This document shows positions 23,736 to 35,523 of a DNA stretch of 64,000 nucleotides, piece by piece. The DNA lies in contig NZ_LFCT01000012.1 of assembly GCF_008692605.1 (NCBI RefSeq), positions 1 through 64,000 on the forward strand, read 5' to 3'. The DNA is from Sphingobium estronivorans (GTDB lineage: Bacteria; Pseudomonadota; Alphaproteobacteria; Sphingomonadales; Sphingomonadaceae). The position numbers and the translations under genes are program-made. The notes beneath the pieces were generated by a model. The model was not told the origin of the DNA and did no database searches. It was given only the letters and a program-made list of their open reading frames with translations. Position 1 is the first letter of the stretch. Every line of letters begins with the position of its first letter.

Positions 23736-24664
23736 CCCTTTCCTTCCCCTCCGTCGAAGAGGCCCGGCGGGCGCTGGATGCGCCGCTCTACGCCGATCTG
23801 GCGGGCGACCTGAACGTCAGCTTCGAATTTTTCCCGCCCAAGACGGAGAAGATGGAGGAGCAGCTCTGGTCCGCGATTCAGACGCTGACGCCGCTTGGCC
23901 CCAAATTCGTGTCGGTGACCTATGGAGCGGGCGGTTCGACGCGGGAGCGGACGCACAATACGGTGGCGCGGATCGCGAAGGAAACGCCGCTGTCGGCGGC
24001 GGCGCACCTGACCTGCGTGGCGGCGAGCAAGGCCGAGATTGACGAGGTGGTCGACGCCTATTGGGAAGCGGGCGTGCGGCATATCGTGGCGCTGCGCGGC
24101 GATCCGCCGGAAATGGGCGCGAAGTTCGAACCGCATCCCGACGGCTACAAGGGCGCGGCGGAACTGGTCGAGGGCTTGCGCAAGCGCCATCCGTTCGAGA
24201 TTTCGGTGGCGGCCTATCCCGAGACGCATCCCGATGCGGCGAGCGCGCAGAGCGACATCGACAATCTCAAGCGCAAGCTGGACGCCGGCGCCAGCCGAGC
24301 GATCACCCAATTCTTCTTCGAGCCGGATAGGTTTTTCCGTTTCCGCGATACGGTGGCGGCGGCGGGGATCGATGCGGACATCATTCCGGGCATCATGCCG
24401 GTCAGCAATTTCGCGGCGGTCCAGCGCATGTCGGCCATGTGCAACACGGATGTGCCCAGCTGGATGGGCAAGCTGTTCGAGGGGCTGGACGACCTGCCCG
24501 CCGCACGGCAACTCGTGTCCGCGACGCTGGCGGCGGAACTGTGCCGCAAGCTCTATGCGGGCGGGGTGCGCGACTTCCATTTCTATACGCTCAACCGGGC
24601 GGAACTGAGCTATGCGATCTGCCACCTGCTTGGGTGCAGGCCCCAATTGGAGAAGACGGCATGA
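23732..24664 (+). CDS. metF: Methylenetetrahydrofolate reductase
   Basis: A 310-aa FAD-dependent TIM-barrel enzyme reducing 5,10-methylene-THF to 5-methyl-THF, the methyl donor for MetH. Typical stretches: SFEFFPPKTEKMEEQLW with the catalytic Glu, FVSVTYGAGGSTRERT, HIVALRGDPP, and ITQFFFEPDRFFRF. Overlaps the genes on both sides by ATGA. Confidence 0.96.
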   Translation: MTLSFPSVEEARRALDAPLYADLAGDLNVSFEFFPPKTEKMEEQLWSAIQTLTPLGPKFVSVTYGAGGSTRERTHNTVARIAKETPLSAAAHLTCVAASKAEIDEVVDAYWEAGVRHIVALRGDPPEMGAKFEPHPDGYKGAAELVEGLRKRHPFEISVAAYPETHPDAASAQSDIDNLKRKLDAGASRAITQFFFEPDRFFRFRDTVAAAGIDADIIPGIMPVSNFAAVQRMSAMCNTDVPSWMGKLFEGLDDLPAARQLVSATLAAELCRKLYAGGVRDFHFYTLNRAELSYAICHLLGCRPQLEKTA

Positions 24665-25707
24665 GCGCCGAGGAACGTTTCCGCGCTGTTGCGGCGGAGA
24701 AGATCATGATTTTCGACGGCGGCTACGGCACGTCGATCCAGAAGCATGGGCTGAACGAGGCGGATTATCGCGGCAATCTCGATCTGGCGAAGGATCAGAA
24801 GGGCAATAACGACCTGCTTTGCCTGACCCGGCCGGATATCGTCGAGGGCATCCATACCGCCTATCTCGACGCCGGCGCGGACATGATCGAGACGAACACC
24901 TTCTCCTCCACCAAGATCGCCATGGCGGACTATGGCTGCGAGCATCTGGTGCGGGAGATCAACATCGCCGCCGCAAAGCTGGCGCGCGCGGCCTGCGAGA
25001 AGGCGACGGCGAAGGATGGGCGGCCGCGTTTCGTGGCGGGCTCGATCGGGCCGACGAACAAGACCTTGTCGATTTCGCCCGATGTCAACGACCCGGCGTT
25101 CCGCGAGGTCGATTATGATACGCTGAAGGCCGACTATCGGGAACAGTGCGACGCGCTGATCGAGGGCGGGGTCGACTTCCTGCTGGTCGAGACCTGCTTC
25201 GACACGCTCAACGCCAAGGCGGCGGGCATGGCGGCGCGTGAGGCCGAGGCGGCGGCGGGGCGGCCTGTGCCGCTGATGCTGAGCTTCACCATCACCGATA
25301 TGTCCGGGCGCAACCTGTCGGGGCATACGATCAATGCCTTCTGGTATTCGCTGCGCCATTTGAAGCCGCTGACCATCGGGGTGAACTGCGCCTTTGGCGC
25401 CGATTTGCTGCGGCCTTATCTGAGCGAACTCGCCAAGAATGCCGATACGCTGATCCTGGCCTATCCCAATGCGGGCTTGCCCAATGAGTTGGGACAATAT
25501 GATGAGTTGCCGGAGACGACCGCGAGCCTGATCCGCCAGTGGGTAGACGAGGGCCTGGTCAATATGGTCGGCGGCTGTTGCGGCACCACGCCTGCGCATA
25601 TCGGCGCGGTGGCAAAGGCGCTGGCGGGGCACAAGCCGCGTCAGGTGCCGGAACTGCCGGTGGTGACGCGGCTCGCGGGCCTCGAGCCGATGCATATCGC
25701 GGCCTAA
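24661..25707 (+). CDS. metH: Methionine synthase, homocysteine-binding subunit (MetH N-terminal half)
   Basis: A 348-aa protein equal to the first module of cobalamin-dependent MetH. It has [29 protein letters not shown], and the zinc site: Cys in GVNCAFGAD (about 243) and the Cys pair in [11 protein letters not shown] (about 305-306), which activate homocysteine. It ends GLEPMHIAA exactly where the linker to the pterin domain would begin in one-piece MetH. A 99-bp gap containing a repeat element separates it from the rest. The ATG overlaps the metF stop (ATGA). Confidence 0.93.
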   Translation: MSAEERFRAVAAEKIMIFDGGYGTSIQKHGLNEADYRGNLDLAKDQKGNNDLLCLTRPDIVEGIHTAYLDAGADMIETNTFSSTKIAMADYGCEHLVREINIAAAKLARAACEKATAKDGRPRFVAGSIGPTNKTLSISPDVNDPAFREVDYDTLKADYREQCDALIEGGVDFLLVETCFDTLNAKAAGMAAREAEAAAGRPVPLMLSFTITDMSGRNLSGHTINAFWYSLRHLKPLTIGVNCAFGADLLRPYLSELAKNADTLILAYPNAGLPNELGQYDELPETTASLIRQWVDEGLVNMVGGCCGTTPAHIGAVAKALAGHKPRQVPELPVVTRLAGLEPMHIAA

Positions 25708-25715
25708 CATAGTAA

Positions 25716-25796
25716 CGTCATCCCAGCACGGCTGGGATCTCGTGCCTTCCGAGGCGCGCTTCAAAACAGGAGACCCGGGCTTTCGCTGGGGTGACG
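25716..25796. repeat. Double-palindrome repeat between the metH halves
   Basis: Two hairpins: ATCCCAGC-ACG-GCTGGGAT near the left end and CCCGGGC/GCTGGGG-like near the right. Outer ends CGTCATCCCAGC and GCTGGGGTGACG are also complementary. The same plan and outer sequence occur at 41168-41275 and 54629-54736, but the middle is different, so this is a diverged member. It almost fills the gap inside the metH operon. Confidence 0.75.
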
Positions 25797-25806
25797 AGTA
25801 TATAAG

Positions 25807-28407
<2,601 letters not shown>

Positions 28408-28421
28408 GATCGAGGAATGAT

Positions 28422-28502
28422 GGGCTCCTGCGAAGTCAGGAGCCCAGTTCCGGCGGTCTTGCGATATTCAAAGGGCAGAACCGGCTTCCTGCCTTCGCAG
28501 GA
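28422..28502. repeat. Double-hairpin element downstream of metH
   Basis: Perfect 9-bp arms GGGCTCCTG and CAGGAGCCC (28422-28445, loop CGAAGT) and 6-bp arms TCCTGC and GCAGGA (28487-28502, loop CTTC) flank a 40-bp centre. The two-hairpin design resembles the other interspersed repeats, but the sequence is different. Lying between two convergent genes, it could also end transcription. Confidence 0.5.
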
Positions 28503-28519
28503 CTACCTGCCCCTTTTGG

Positions 28520-29665
28520 TTACCGCGCTTCGTGGTTCGCCGCGACCGCCTTCGCCACGGCCTGCATCAATTGCCACCGTGTCGGGATCGACTCGGTCGT
28601 GCTGCCGATCATCACCGCGACCGCATAGCTGGTGCCATCGGGCGCGGTCATGATGCCGATATCGTTGAAGCCGGTCGACCGCGCGCCCAGTTCCTGGCCC
28701 GTGCCGGTCTTGTGCAGATAGTGCCAACCCGCCGGGACGCCACCCTTGATCCGCTGCGGCCCGGTCTTGGCTTCGCTCATGATCGACATCAGGAGCTGGC
28801 TCGACGCGGGCGACAGCATGTCGTTCTGCTTGAGCTTGGCCAGCGCCTCCACGATGGAGGAGGGCGCCGCGCCGTCCGGCGGGCTGGCGAGATAATTGTC
28901 GAGCGCCTTTTCCCGTACCGACAGGGGCAGCTTGGCGCGGGCGGCGTAGAAGTTGCGGCCGATGGAATAATCCTGCCGCCAGTCGAGACCCGCCGTCGCC
29001 GATTGCAACAGGCGTTCGCCCGGACCGAAGCGGATGTCCTTGATGAAGCGCCGCGCCAGATAGCCGCGGACCGCTTCCGGCCCGCCCACCGCGCGCAGCA
29101 GCGTGTCGTTGGCGGTATTGTCGCTCTGCGTCATGGCGCGGCGCATCAGGTCGGAATAGGTGGTGGTCCAGCCATTGGCGCCGACCATCGCGGCGCTCGG
29201 CTGATGGAAAAGGGTCAGGTCCTTCCTCGTGATCGTGGTGCTGTCGCTGAGGCGGATCTTGCCCCGGTCGACCGCGTCAAGGAAGGTCATCGATACCCAG
29301 AGCTTCGACACGCTCTGCTGCGGGAACAGGCTGTTGCCGTTCCAGGCGACGGTCCAGTCGCTGCCCACCCGGCGGACGGCGATGCCGACCTTGCCATGGA
29401 AGCTCTGGCCCAGATTGCGGACCACGGCGACCAGCGCGGGCGGTGGCGTTTCGCGCTGATCGACATTCAGCGCCTGGAAGGATTTGGGCGGATTGGCGAC
29501 CGGCTTGATCGGATAGGTCGCCGTGGTTGGCCTGGGCGGCTGGGTCGCGCGCGCATAGGGTTGCTGCGGCGCGCTGACGCAGGCCGAAAGCGCCGCCATC
29601 AACACGATAAGACGAGCCGAGCCGCCATTCGGACGCCAATTGCGCCCCCCATTCGAAATCTTCAT
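28520..29665 (-). CDS. Class A beta-lactamase-like serine hydrolase, lipoprotein
   Basis: A 381-aa exported protein. A lipoprotein signal ends at ALSAC (Cys29), then a Pro/Thr-rich spacer to about residue 75. The catalytic set of class A enzymes is present: SVSK (Ser118-Lys121), SDN (181-183), Glu217 exactly 34 residues after the SDN Asn as in TEM, and KTG (319-321). Glu217 is followed by RLLQ, so the usual Asn170 is Gln. The long insert after Glu217 and the N-terminal spacer are unusual. It may be a true beta-lactamase or a related penicillin-recognising enzyme. An ATG at 29692 would add nine residues. Confidence 0.85.
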   Translation of the reverse strand: MKISNGGRNWRPNGGSARLIVLMAALSACVSAPQQPYARATQPPRPTTATYPIKPVANPPKSFQALNVDQRETPPPALVAVVRNLGQSFHGKVGIAVRRVGSDWTVAWNGNSLFPQQSVSKLWVSMTFLDAVDRGKIRLSDSTTITRKDLTLFHQPSAAMVGANGWTTTYSDLMRRAMTQSDNTANDTLLRAVGGPEAVRGYLARRFIKDIRFGPGERLLQSATAGLDWRQDYSIGRNFYAARAKLPLSVREKALDNYLASPPDGAAPSSIVEALAKLKQNDMLSPASSQLLMSIMSEAKTGPQRIKGGVPAGWHYLHKTGTGQELGARSTGFNDIGIMTAPDGTSYAVAVMIGSTTESIPTRWQLMQAVAKAVAANHEAR

Positions 29666-29822
29666 CAAAATCCCCGCACTCTCCGCGGTCATTAGGGTTC
29701 AGTTGGACGATGGGTGACAAGAATCATGCGACGAACGATTCCACAAATGGGATGTAAGGAGGCTGAACGGCGGATAGTTTAACTCAGTTGCGGTTCAGGC
29801 AGGGCGCTGCAAGAGGGCGGCC

Positions 29823-30668
29823 ATGACGAACAGGATGAACCGACGCAGGATGATGCAGGGCGCGGCGGCCTTGCTGGCGAGCGGCGCCTTGGCGCCGGCA
29901 GTCTGGGCGGCGCCCTTTGCCTCCCGCCGCATCGCGGTCAGCGCACGGGGTGCGGGGCGCGACGTCGTGTTGATCGCCGGTCTGGCGAGCGGGCCCAAGC
30001 TGTGGGACGGCGTGATCGGCGCGATTCCCGGCTATCGCTGGCATCTGGTGCACGTGCGGGGCTTTGCCGGGTTGGCGGCGGACGCCAATGCCAACGGGCC
30101 GGTGGTGCAGCCGGTCGCGGATGAGATCGCCCGCTATATCGGCGCGGCGGGGCTGGTTCGTCCGGCGATTGTCGGCCACAGCATGGGCGGGACACTGGCG
30201 ATGATGCTGGGGTTCAAGGGGCTGGCGGGTCGGTTGATGGTGGTGGACATGCTGCCCGAAGGGGCGGCGATGGTCGGCGGCACGGCGAGCGGCATGGGCT
30301 TTCTGGCCGATCAGCTGGGCGATTATTTCACCGGGACCAAGGCGGGACGCAGCTATCTGGCGGGCATGCTCGCCCGGATGCCGGGCGCGCAGGGCAGCGA
30401 TCCCGATGTCATCGCCAATGCGTTGCGGGACCTCGCCAATGTCGATCTGGGCCCGCAATTGCCGCGCCTGACCGCGCCGATGGAGGTGGTCTATGCCGTA
30501 GGCGCCGACCCCGCGCAGGCTCAGGCGATCAGCCGCACCTTCCGCGCCGCCTATGCAGGCAAGCGGGGCGTGAAGCTGCTGCCCATCGGCCCGAGCGGGC
30601 ATATGGTCATGGATGACCAGCCGGCGCGCTTCAACGCGGCGCTTGGCGATTTTCTGAAAGCCATTTGA
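29823..30668 (+). CDS. Alpha/beta hydrolase with signal peptide
   Basis: A 281-aa exported hydrolase. The start (MNRRRMMQGAAALLASGALA and PAVWA) looks like a signal peptide with a twin-arginine-like charged end. The body has the nucleophile elbow GHSMGG (Ser ~119), an oxyanion region VLIAGLASGPKLWDG, a late Asp (GADPAQA region) and catalytic His in IGPSGHMVMDD. Substrate unknown. Divergent from the beta-lactamase-like gene across 157 bp. Confidence 0.85.
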   Translation: MTNRMNRRRMMQGAAALLASGALAPAVWAAPFASRRIAVSARGAGRDVVLIAGLASGPKLWDGVIGAIPGYRWHLVHVRGFAGLAADANANGPVVQPVADEIARYIGAAGLVRPAIVGHSMGGTLAMMLGFKGLAGRLMVVDMLPEGAAMVGGTASGMGFLADQLGDYFTGTKAGRSYLAGMLARMPGAQGSDPDVIANALRDLANVDLGPQLPRLTAPMEVVYAVGADPAQAQAISRTFRAAYAGKRGVKLLPIGPSGHMVMDDQPARFNAALGDFLKAI

Positions 30669-30739
30669 CGCCGGTTCCGGCGCGGCGCGTTGTCGCAGCA
30701 GATGGAATCATCTGCTGCCTCGGAGAAGGCGGCACACCG

Positions 30740-32359
30740 TCAGGGCGCCAGCACCGTGTCGACGGCCTCCGGCAGCATGTCGGGATAGTCGAGCGTGTAG
30801 TGCAGCCCCCGGCTTTCCTTGCGATGCAGCGCGGATCGGACCACGAGGCGCGCGACCTCCAGCAGGTTGCGCAGTTCGATGAGGTCCGGGGTCACGCGGA
30901 AATGGCCGTAATATTCGTCCACTTCCTTCGCCAGCAGGTCGATGCGGTGCTGGGCGCGCTCCAGCCGCTTGGTGGTGCGGACGATGCCCACATAGTCCCA
31001 CATGAAGCGGCGGATTTCCTTCCAGTTATGCTGGACGATGACCTCTTCGTCCGAATTGGTGACGCGGCTTTCGTCCCATGGGCGAACCGCCGGGGGCGCG
31101 GGCAGATCATCCCAATGGGCGCGGATATGCTTCGCCGCCGCCTCGCCGAAGACGAAGCATTCCAGCAGCGAATTGGAGGCCAGGCGATTGGCGCCGTGTA
31201 GCCCGCTTTCAGTGACTTCGCCCGCCGCATAGAGGCCGGGCAGATCGGTCCGTCCGTCGAGGTCGATGACCACGCCGCCGCAGGTGTAATGCTGCGCCGG
31301 GACGACCGGAATCGGCTCCTTGGTGATGTCGATGTCCAGGTCCAGCAGCCGGGCGTAGATGGTCGGGAAGTGCTGGCGCACGAATTCAGGCGGCTTGTGG
31401 CTGATGTCGAGATGGACATAGTCGAGCCCGAGCCGCTTGATCTCATGGTCGATGGCGCGGGCGACGATGTCGCGCGGCGCGAGTTCGCCGCGCGGATCGA
31501 ATCGGGGCATGAAGCGCTCGCCGCCGCCGGGAACGCCGGGGGGCAGCTTCAGATGGCCGCCTTCGCCGCGCACGGCTTCGGTGATGAGGAAGTTCTTGAC
31601 CTCCAGATTGTAGAGGCAGGTCGGGTGGAACTGGTTCATCTCCATGTTGGAGACGCGGCAGCCCGCGCGCCAGGCCATGGCGATGCCGTCGCCGGTCGCG
31701 CCGCGCGGCGCGGTCGAGAACAGATAGGTACGGCCTGCGCCGCCGGTGCAGAGGATCGTCGCGCGGCCCAGGATCGCGTCGACATGCTTGGTCTGCTTGT
31801 TGAAGGCGTAGACGCCCCAGACATGGCCTTCGCCCGAATATTTCTCGCCATGGCGGCCGGTGATCAGGTCGATGGCGACCATATCCTCCAGCAGGGTGAT
31901 GTTCGGATTGGCCCGCGCCGCCTTCAGCAGCGCGACCTGCACCGCATGGCCGGTGGCGTCGTCGACATGGACGATGCGGCGGTGGCTGTGGCCACCCTCG
32001 CGCGTCAGGTGCCAGCGCTCGCCGAATTCCTCGCCCCCGCCCGCTTCATTGGGATTGAAGGGGACGCCCAGGGCCGCCAGCCGCTCGATCGCGGCGGGTG
32101 CTTCGGAGACGACGAACTCCACCGTCTCCCGATTGTTGAGGCCCGCGCCCGCAACCATCGTATCCTCGACATGCGCCTCGAAACTGTCACCGGCGTCGAG
32201 TACGGCGGCAATGCCACCCTGCGCCCAGTTGGTGGAACCGCCGTCGAGCGCGCCCTTGGCGAGCACCACGACCTTGCGATCCTGCGCGAGGTTGATGGCG
32301 GCTGTCAGCCCCGCCGCGCCGGAGCCGATGATGACGACGTCATGGGTGATGGTGGACAT
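30740..32359 (-). CDS. nadB: L-aspartate oxidase
   Basis: A 539-aa FAD enzyme that oxidises aspartate to iminoaspartate for NAD synthesis. FAD-binding VVIIGSGAAGLTAAINLA at the N-terminus, STNWAQGGIAAVLD, HSHRRIVHVDDATG with active-site residues, HYTCGGVVIDLDGRT and LYAAGEVTESGLHGANRLAS are diagnostic. A C-terminal helical domain is complete. nadA and nadC are not nearby. The ABC ATPase gene lies just upstream (52 bp). Confidence 0.96.
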   Translation of the reverse strand: MSTITHDVVIIGSGAAGLTAAINLAQDRKVVVLAKGALDGGSTNWAQGGIAAVLDAGDSFEAHVEDTMVAGAGLNNRETVEFVVSEAPAAIERLAALGVPFNPNEAGGGEEFGERWHLTREGGHSHRRIVHVDDATGHAVQVALLKAARANPNITLLEDMVAIDLITGRHGEKYSGEGHVWGVYAFNKQTKHVDAILGRATILCTGGAGRTYLFSTAPRGATGDGIAMAWRAGCRVSNMEMNQFHPTCLYNLEVKNFLITEAVRGEGGHLKLPPGVPGGGERFMPRFDPRGELAPRDIVARAIDHEIKRLGLDYVHLDISHKPPEFVRQHFPTIYARLLDLDIDITKEPIPVVPAQHYTCGGVVIDLDGRTDLPGLYAAGEVTESGLHGANRLASNSLLECFVFGEAAAKHIRAHWDDLPAPPAVRPWDESRVTNSDEEVIVQHNWKEIRRFMWDYVGIVRTTKRLERAQHRIDLLAKEVDEYYGHFRVTPDLIELRNLLEVARLVVRSALHRKESRGLHYTLDYPDMLPEAVDTVLAP

Positions 32360-32410
32360 TCACATCTCTTCTTTTCGGGCTTTGACCCTATCTCCGGGCG
32401 GAGAGCATGG

Positions 32411-33337
32411 CTAGGCGGCGGCTGTCAGGTTGAGGAACACATCCTCCAGGTCCGGGTCGCGAGTCACCACGTCGACGATGGACAGCCCGCTCGCTTGCAC
32501 CGCGCTCAACACCTGCCCGGCATTGGCGCGGTTCTTCATATAGGTGATGGTCAGCGTGCGCTCGTCCGACAGTTCGATCTTCTCGAAGCTGGGGTCGGCG
32601 GGCGGCGTGACGATGTCGCGGTCGACCGTCACCTGCACCACCTTTTCCTGTGCCATGGCGATGAGTTCGCGGGTGGGCTTGTCGGTGATCACCCGGCCAT
32701 GGTTGATGATGCCGATGCGGTCGCACAGTTCCTCGGCTTCTTCGAGATAGTGCGTCGTCAGCACGATGGTCACGCCCTGGCGGTTGAGTTCGCGGACATA
32801 GGCCCACAATTGCTGGCGAAGCTGCACGTCGACCCCGGCGGTCGGCTCGTCCAGCACCAGGATCGGCGGCGAGTGCACCATGGCCTTCGCCACCAGCAGG
32901 CGGCGCTTCATGCCGCCCGACAGGGTCCGGGCATAGGCATCGGCCTTGTCCTCCAGATGCACCGCGCGCAGCAATTCCATCGAGCGGCGGCGTTCCTTCG
33001 GCACGCCATAATAGCCCGCCTGATTCTCCAGCGTCTCGAACGGCGTGAAGAAGGGATCGAAGACGATCTCCTGCGGCACGATGCCGATGCTGTTCTTGGC
33101 GTTGCGGGGGTTCTGGTCGATGTCGAAGCCCCAGATTTTCGCCGTGCCGCTGGTCTTGTTCACCAGGCCCGCGAGGATGTTGATCGTGGTCGACTTGCCC
33201 GCGCCATTGGGGCCGAGCAGGCCGTAAATCTGGCCGCGCGGAATGGTGAGGTTGATATTGTCGAGCGCGCGCTTGCCGCCCTTATAGACCTTGGTGAGGT
33301 TGGTGATCTCGATCGCGGCTTGGGAAGTGTCGGTCAT
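32411..33337 (-). CDS. ABC transporter ATP-binding protein
   Basis: A 308-aa ATPase: Walker A GPNGAGKST, Q-loop VPQE, signature TLSGGMKRRL, Walker B ILVLDEPTAGVD, H-loop TTHYLEEAEEL. A C-terminal extension of about 80 residues (VQVTVDRDIVTPP and following) is that of the YadG/CcmA-like drug or polysaccharide exporter group. No permease gene is adjacent, so it is an orphan subunit here. Confidence 0.9.
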   Translation of the reverse strand: MTDTSQAAIEITNLTKVYKGGKRALDNINLTIPRGQIYGLLGPNGAGKSTTINILAGLVNKTSGTAKIWGFDIDQNPRNAKNSIGIVPQEIVFDPFFTPFETLENQAGYYGVPKERRRSMELLRAVHLEDKADAYARTLSGGMKRRLLVAKAMVHSPPILVLDEPTAGVDVQLRQQLWAYVRELNRQGVTIVLTTHYLEEAEELCDRIGIINHGRVITDKPTRELIAMAQEKVVQVTVDRDIVTPPADPSFEKIELSDERTLTITYMKNRANAGQVLSAVQASGLSIVDVVTRDPDLEDVFLNLTAAA

Positions 33338-33382
33338 GGCTGCCTGTAATGGGGTTGGGCCACGGGAAAGGAAAGGGCGCGG

Positions 33383-34333
33383 TTAAAATTCGTCGGCTAT
33401 GTCCATCAATCCGAGCAATTTGCGCGGCGCGACCTCGCGCCAGCTACGGTGCAGCCGGTCGTTGATCTGGTCCCAGTCGGTGTCGCCCAGGTCGAGCCGG
33501 ATGCCGACCCAGCCATCGCCGAAATAGGCGGGGCGATAATAGCGGGCCGGGTCGCTCTCGATCAGCATCGCCTGTTCTTCGGGCGCGGTGGTTTTCACAA
33601 GGATGGCGATGATGCCGTCGCCATGATGATCCTGCGTGAAATAGGCGAATTTCTTGCCCTTCTCGATGCCGAAGCAGGGCATGCCGTGCGATGTCACCTC
33701 ATCGGCCTGCGGCAGGGCGAGGGCGCGTTCGCGGACCTTGTTGAGCAGCCATTCGGGCTGGCGCTCGCGGGTGACGAAATCCGCGAGAGTGCGGGAATAG
33801 AGCTGATGTTCCGCCATCAGGATGCGCGCGGCCAGGCTGTCGGCGGTGTCGCCGGGCAGGATCGCGACCTCGGTCTGACCCAGCACCGGACCGTCATCCA
33901 GTTCGGCGGTGACGATATGGACCGAGCAGCCCGCATGGCTGTCACCCGCGTCGAGCGCCTTCTGATGGGTGTCGAGGCCCTTATATTTGGGCAGCAGGCT
34001 GGGATGGATGTTGAGCATTCGGCCTTCCCAGCCGCTCACGAATTCCGGCGAGAGCAGGCGCATATAACCGGCCAGCGCGACATAGTGCGCGCCTGCCTTG
34101 CGCAGTTCCGCGTCGATGATCTGGTCGAACTCGGCGCGCTTCATGCCCTTGTGGCTCTGGCCGAAGATCGGCACGCCCTCGGCGGCGGCCAGCGTCAGGC
34201 CCGCCGCTTCGGGATCGTTGGCGGCGACCAGCACGATCTCATAGGGGCAGGACGGATGCTTGGCGGCATAGAGCAACGCCGCCATGTTCGAGCCGCGCCC
34301 GGAAATCAAAACGCCGACCTTGGCTTTTGGCAT
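33383..34333 (-). CDS. purN: PurN fused to an MmcQ/YjbR domain
   Basis: A 316-aa protein. Residues 1-~190 are phosphoribosylglycinamide formyltransferase, which makes formyl-GAR in purine synthesis: VGVLISGRGSNMAALL, GYMRLLSPEFV, NIHPSLLPKYKGLDTH and the catalytic Asn/His/Asp set with GCSVHIVTAELDDGP. Residues ~200-316 (WLLNKVRERALALPQADEVT to SWREVAPRKLL) match the MmcQ/YjbR fold, a CyaY-like double-wing module not needed for PurN activity. Ordinary PurN is about 190-215 aa. It follows purM by 4 bp, so the two are co-transcribed. Confidence 0.92.
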   Translation of the reverse strand: MPKAKVGVLISGRGSNMAALLYAAKHPSCPYEIVLVAANDPEAAGLTLAAAEGVPIFGQSHKGMKRAEFDQIIDAELRKAGAHYVALAGYMRLLSPEFVSGWEGRMLNIHPSLLPKYKGLDTHQKALDAGDSHAGCSVHIVTAELDDGPVLGQTEVAILPGDTADSLAARILMAEHQLYSRTLADFVTRERQPEWLLNKVRERALALPQADEVTSHGMPCFGIEKGKKFAYFTQDHHGDGIIAILVKTTAPEEQAMLIESDPARYYRPAYFGDGWVGIRLDLGDTDWDQINDRLHRSWREVAPRKLLGLMDIADEF

Positions 34334-34337
34334 TGGA

Positions 34338-35432
34338 TTACCCCAGATGGGTGGCGGTCCAGTCGGCCTTGGCGCTCCATGTTTCCTGGGAGCCCTTGAC
34401 CGTGCAGCCCTTCTCGCCCGCTTCGACCAGCCCCACGCGGACCACGGTTTCGCCGGCCGCTTCCAGTTCAGCGGTCACGGCGTCCGCGACATCCGCGTCC
34501 ACCGCCAGCACCATGCCGACGCCGCAGTTGAAGGTGCGGGCCATTTCCTCCGGCTCGATATGACCCTGCGCCTGGAGGAACGCCATCAGGCGCGGCTGTT
34601 CCCAGCCATCGGCGTCGACCACTGCATGGGTGCCTTCAGGCAGCACGCGCGGGATATTCTCCAGCAAGCCACCGCCAGTGATATGGGCGAGCGCGTTGAT
34701 CTTGCCGTCACGAACCAGCGGCAGCAGCGACTTCACATAGATGCGCGTCGGCGCCATCAGCGCGTCGATCAGCAGCACTTCATTGTCGAAGATCGCCGGT
34801 CGGTCGAGTTTCCAGCCCTTGTCGGCGGCGAGTCGGCGCACCAGCGAGAAACCGTTGGAATGGACGCCGGAGGAGGCGAGGCCGAGCAGCACGTCGCCAG
34901 CCTTCACCTTATTGCCGGTCAGCGCCTGGCTGCGTTCCACCGCGCCGACGCAGAAGCCAGCAAGGTCATAGTCGCCCGCCGCATACATGCCCGGCATTTC
35001 GGCGGTTTCGCCGCCGATCAGCGCGCAACCGGCCTGCTTGCAGCCTTCGGCGATGCCCGCGATCACGCGCTCGGCAACGCCGCTCTCCAGCTTGCCGGTG
35101 GCATAATAGTCAAGGAAGAACAGCGGCTCGGCGCCCTGCACGATCAGGTCGTTGGCACACATGGCGACGAGGTCGATGCCCACGCCGTCATGGGCATTGT
35201 GGTCGATGGCCAGCTTCAGCTTGGTGCCGACGCCGTCATTGGCCGCGACCAGCAGCGGGTCGTCATAGCCAGCGGCCTTCAGGTCGAAGAAGCCGCCAAA
35301 GCCGCCCAGTTCGGCATTGGCGCCGGGACGGCGGGTGGCCTTGGCAAGTGGGGCGATGGCGCGGACCAGCGCATTGCCGGCGGCGATATCGACGCCAGCC
35401 TTGGCGTAGCTGTAGGATTCGGTGTCGCTCAT
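34338..35432 (-). CDS. purM: Phosphoribosylformylglycinamidine cyclo-ligase
   Basis: A 364-aa AIR synthetase that closes the imidazole ring in purine synthesis. Signature parts: [52 protein letters not shown] and [16 protein letters not shown]. The ATG at 35432 gives the usual length; the longer open frame upstream runs into the divergent gene region. Directly followed by purN. Confidence 0.97.
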   Translation of the reverse strand: MSDTESYSYAKAGVDIAAGNALVRAIAPLAKATRRPGANAELGGFGGFFDLKAAGYDDPLLVAANDGVGTKLKLAIDHNAHDGVGIDLVAMCANDLIVQGAEPLFFLDYYATGKLESGVAERVIAGIAEGCKQAGCALIGGETAEMPGMYAAGDYDLAGFCVGAVERSQALTGNKVKAGDVLLGLASSGVHSNGFSLVRRLAADKGWKLDRPAIFDNEVLLIDALMAPTRIYVKSLLPLVRDGKINALAHITGGGLLENIPRVLPEGTHAVVDADGWEQPRLMAFLQAQGHIEPEEMARTFNCGVGMVLAVDADVADAVTAELEAAGETVVRVGLVEAGEKGCTVKGSQETWSAKADWTATHLG

Positions 35433-35523
35433 GGCCCAGCGCCCTAGAACAATAGGAAGGAAAACGGAACGGGAAATGGGTTGCCGCTTGGCAGAGGGGC
35501 CAAATCCCGCCAAAAGGACGCGC

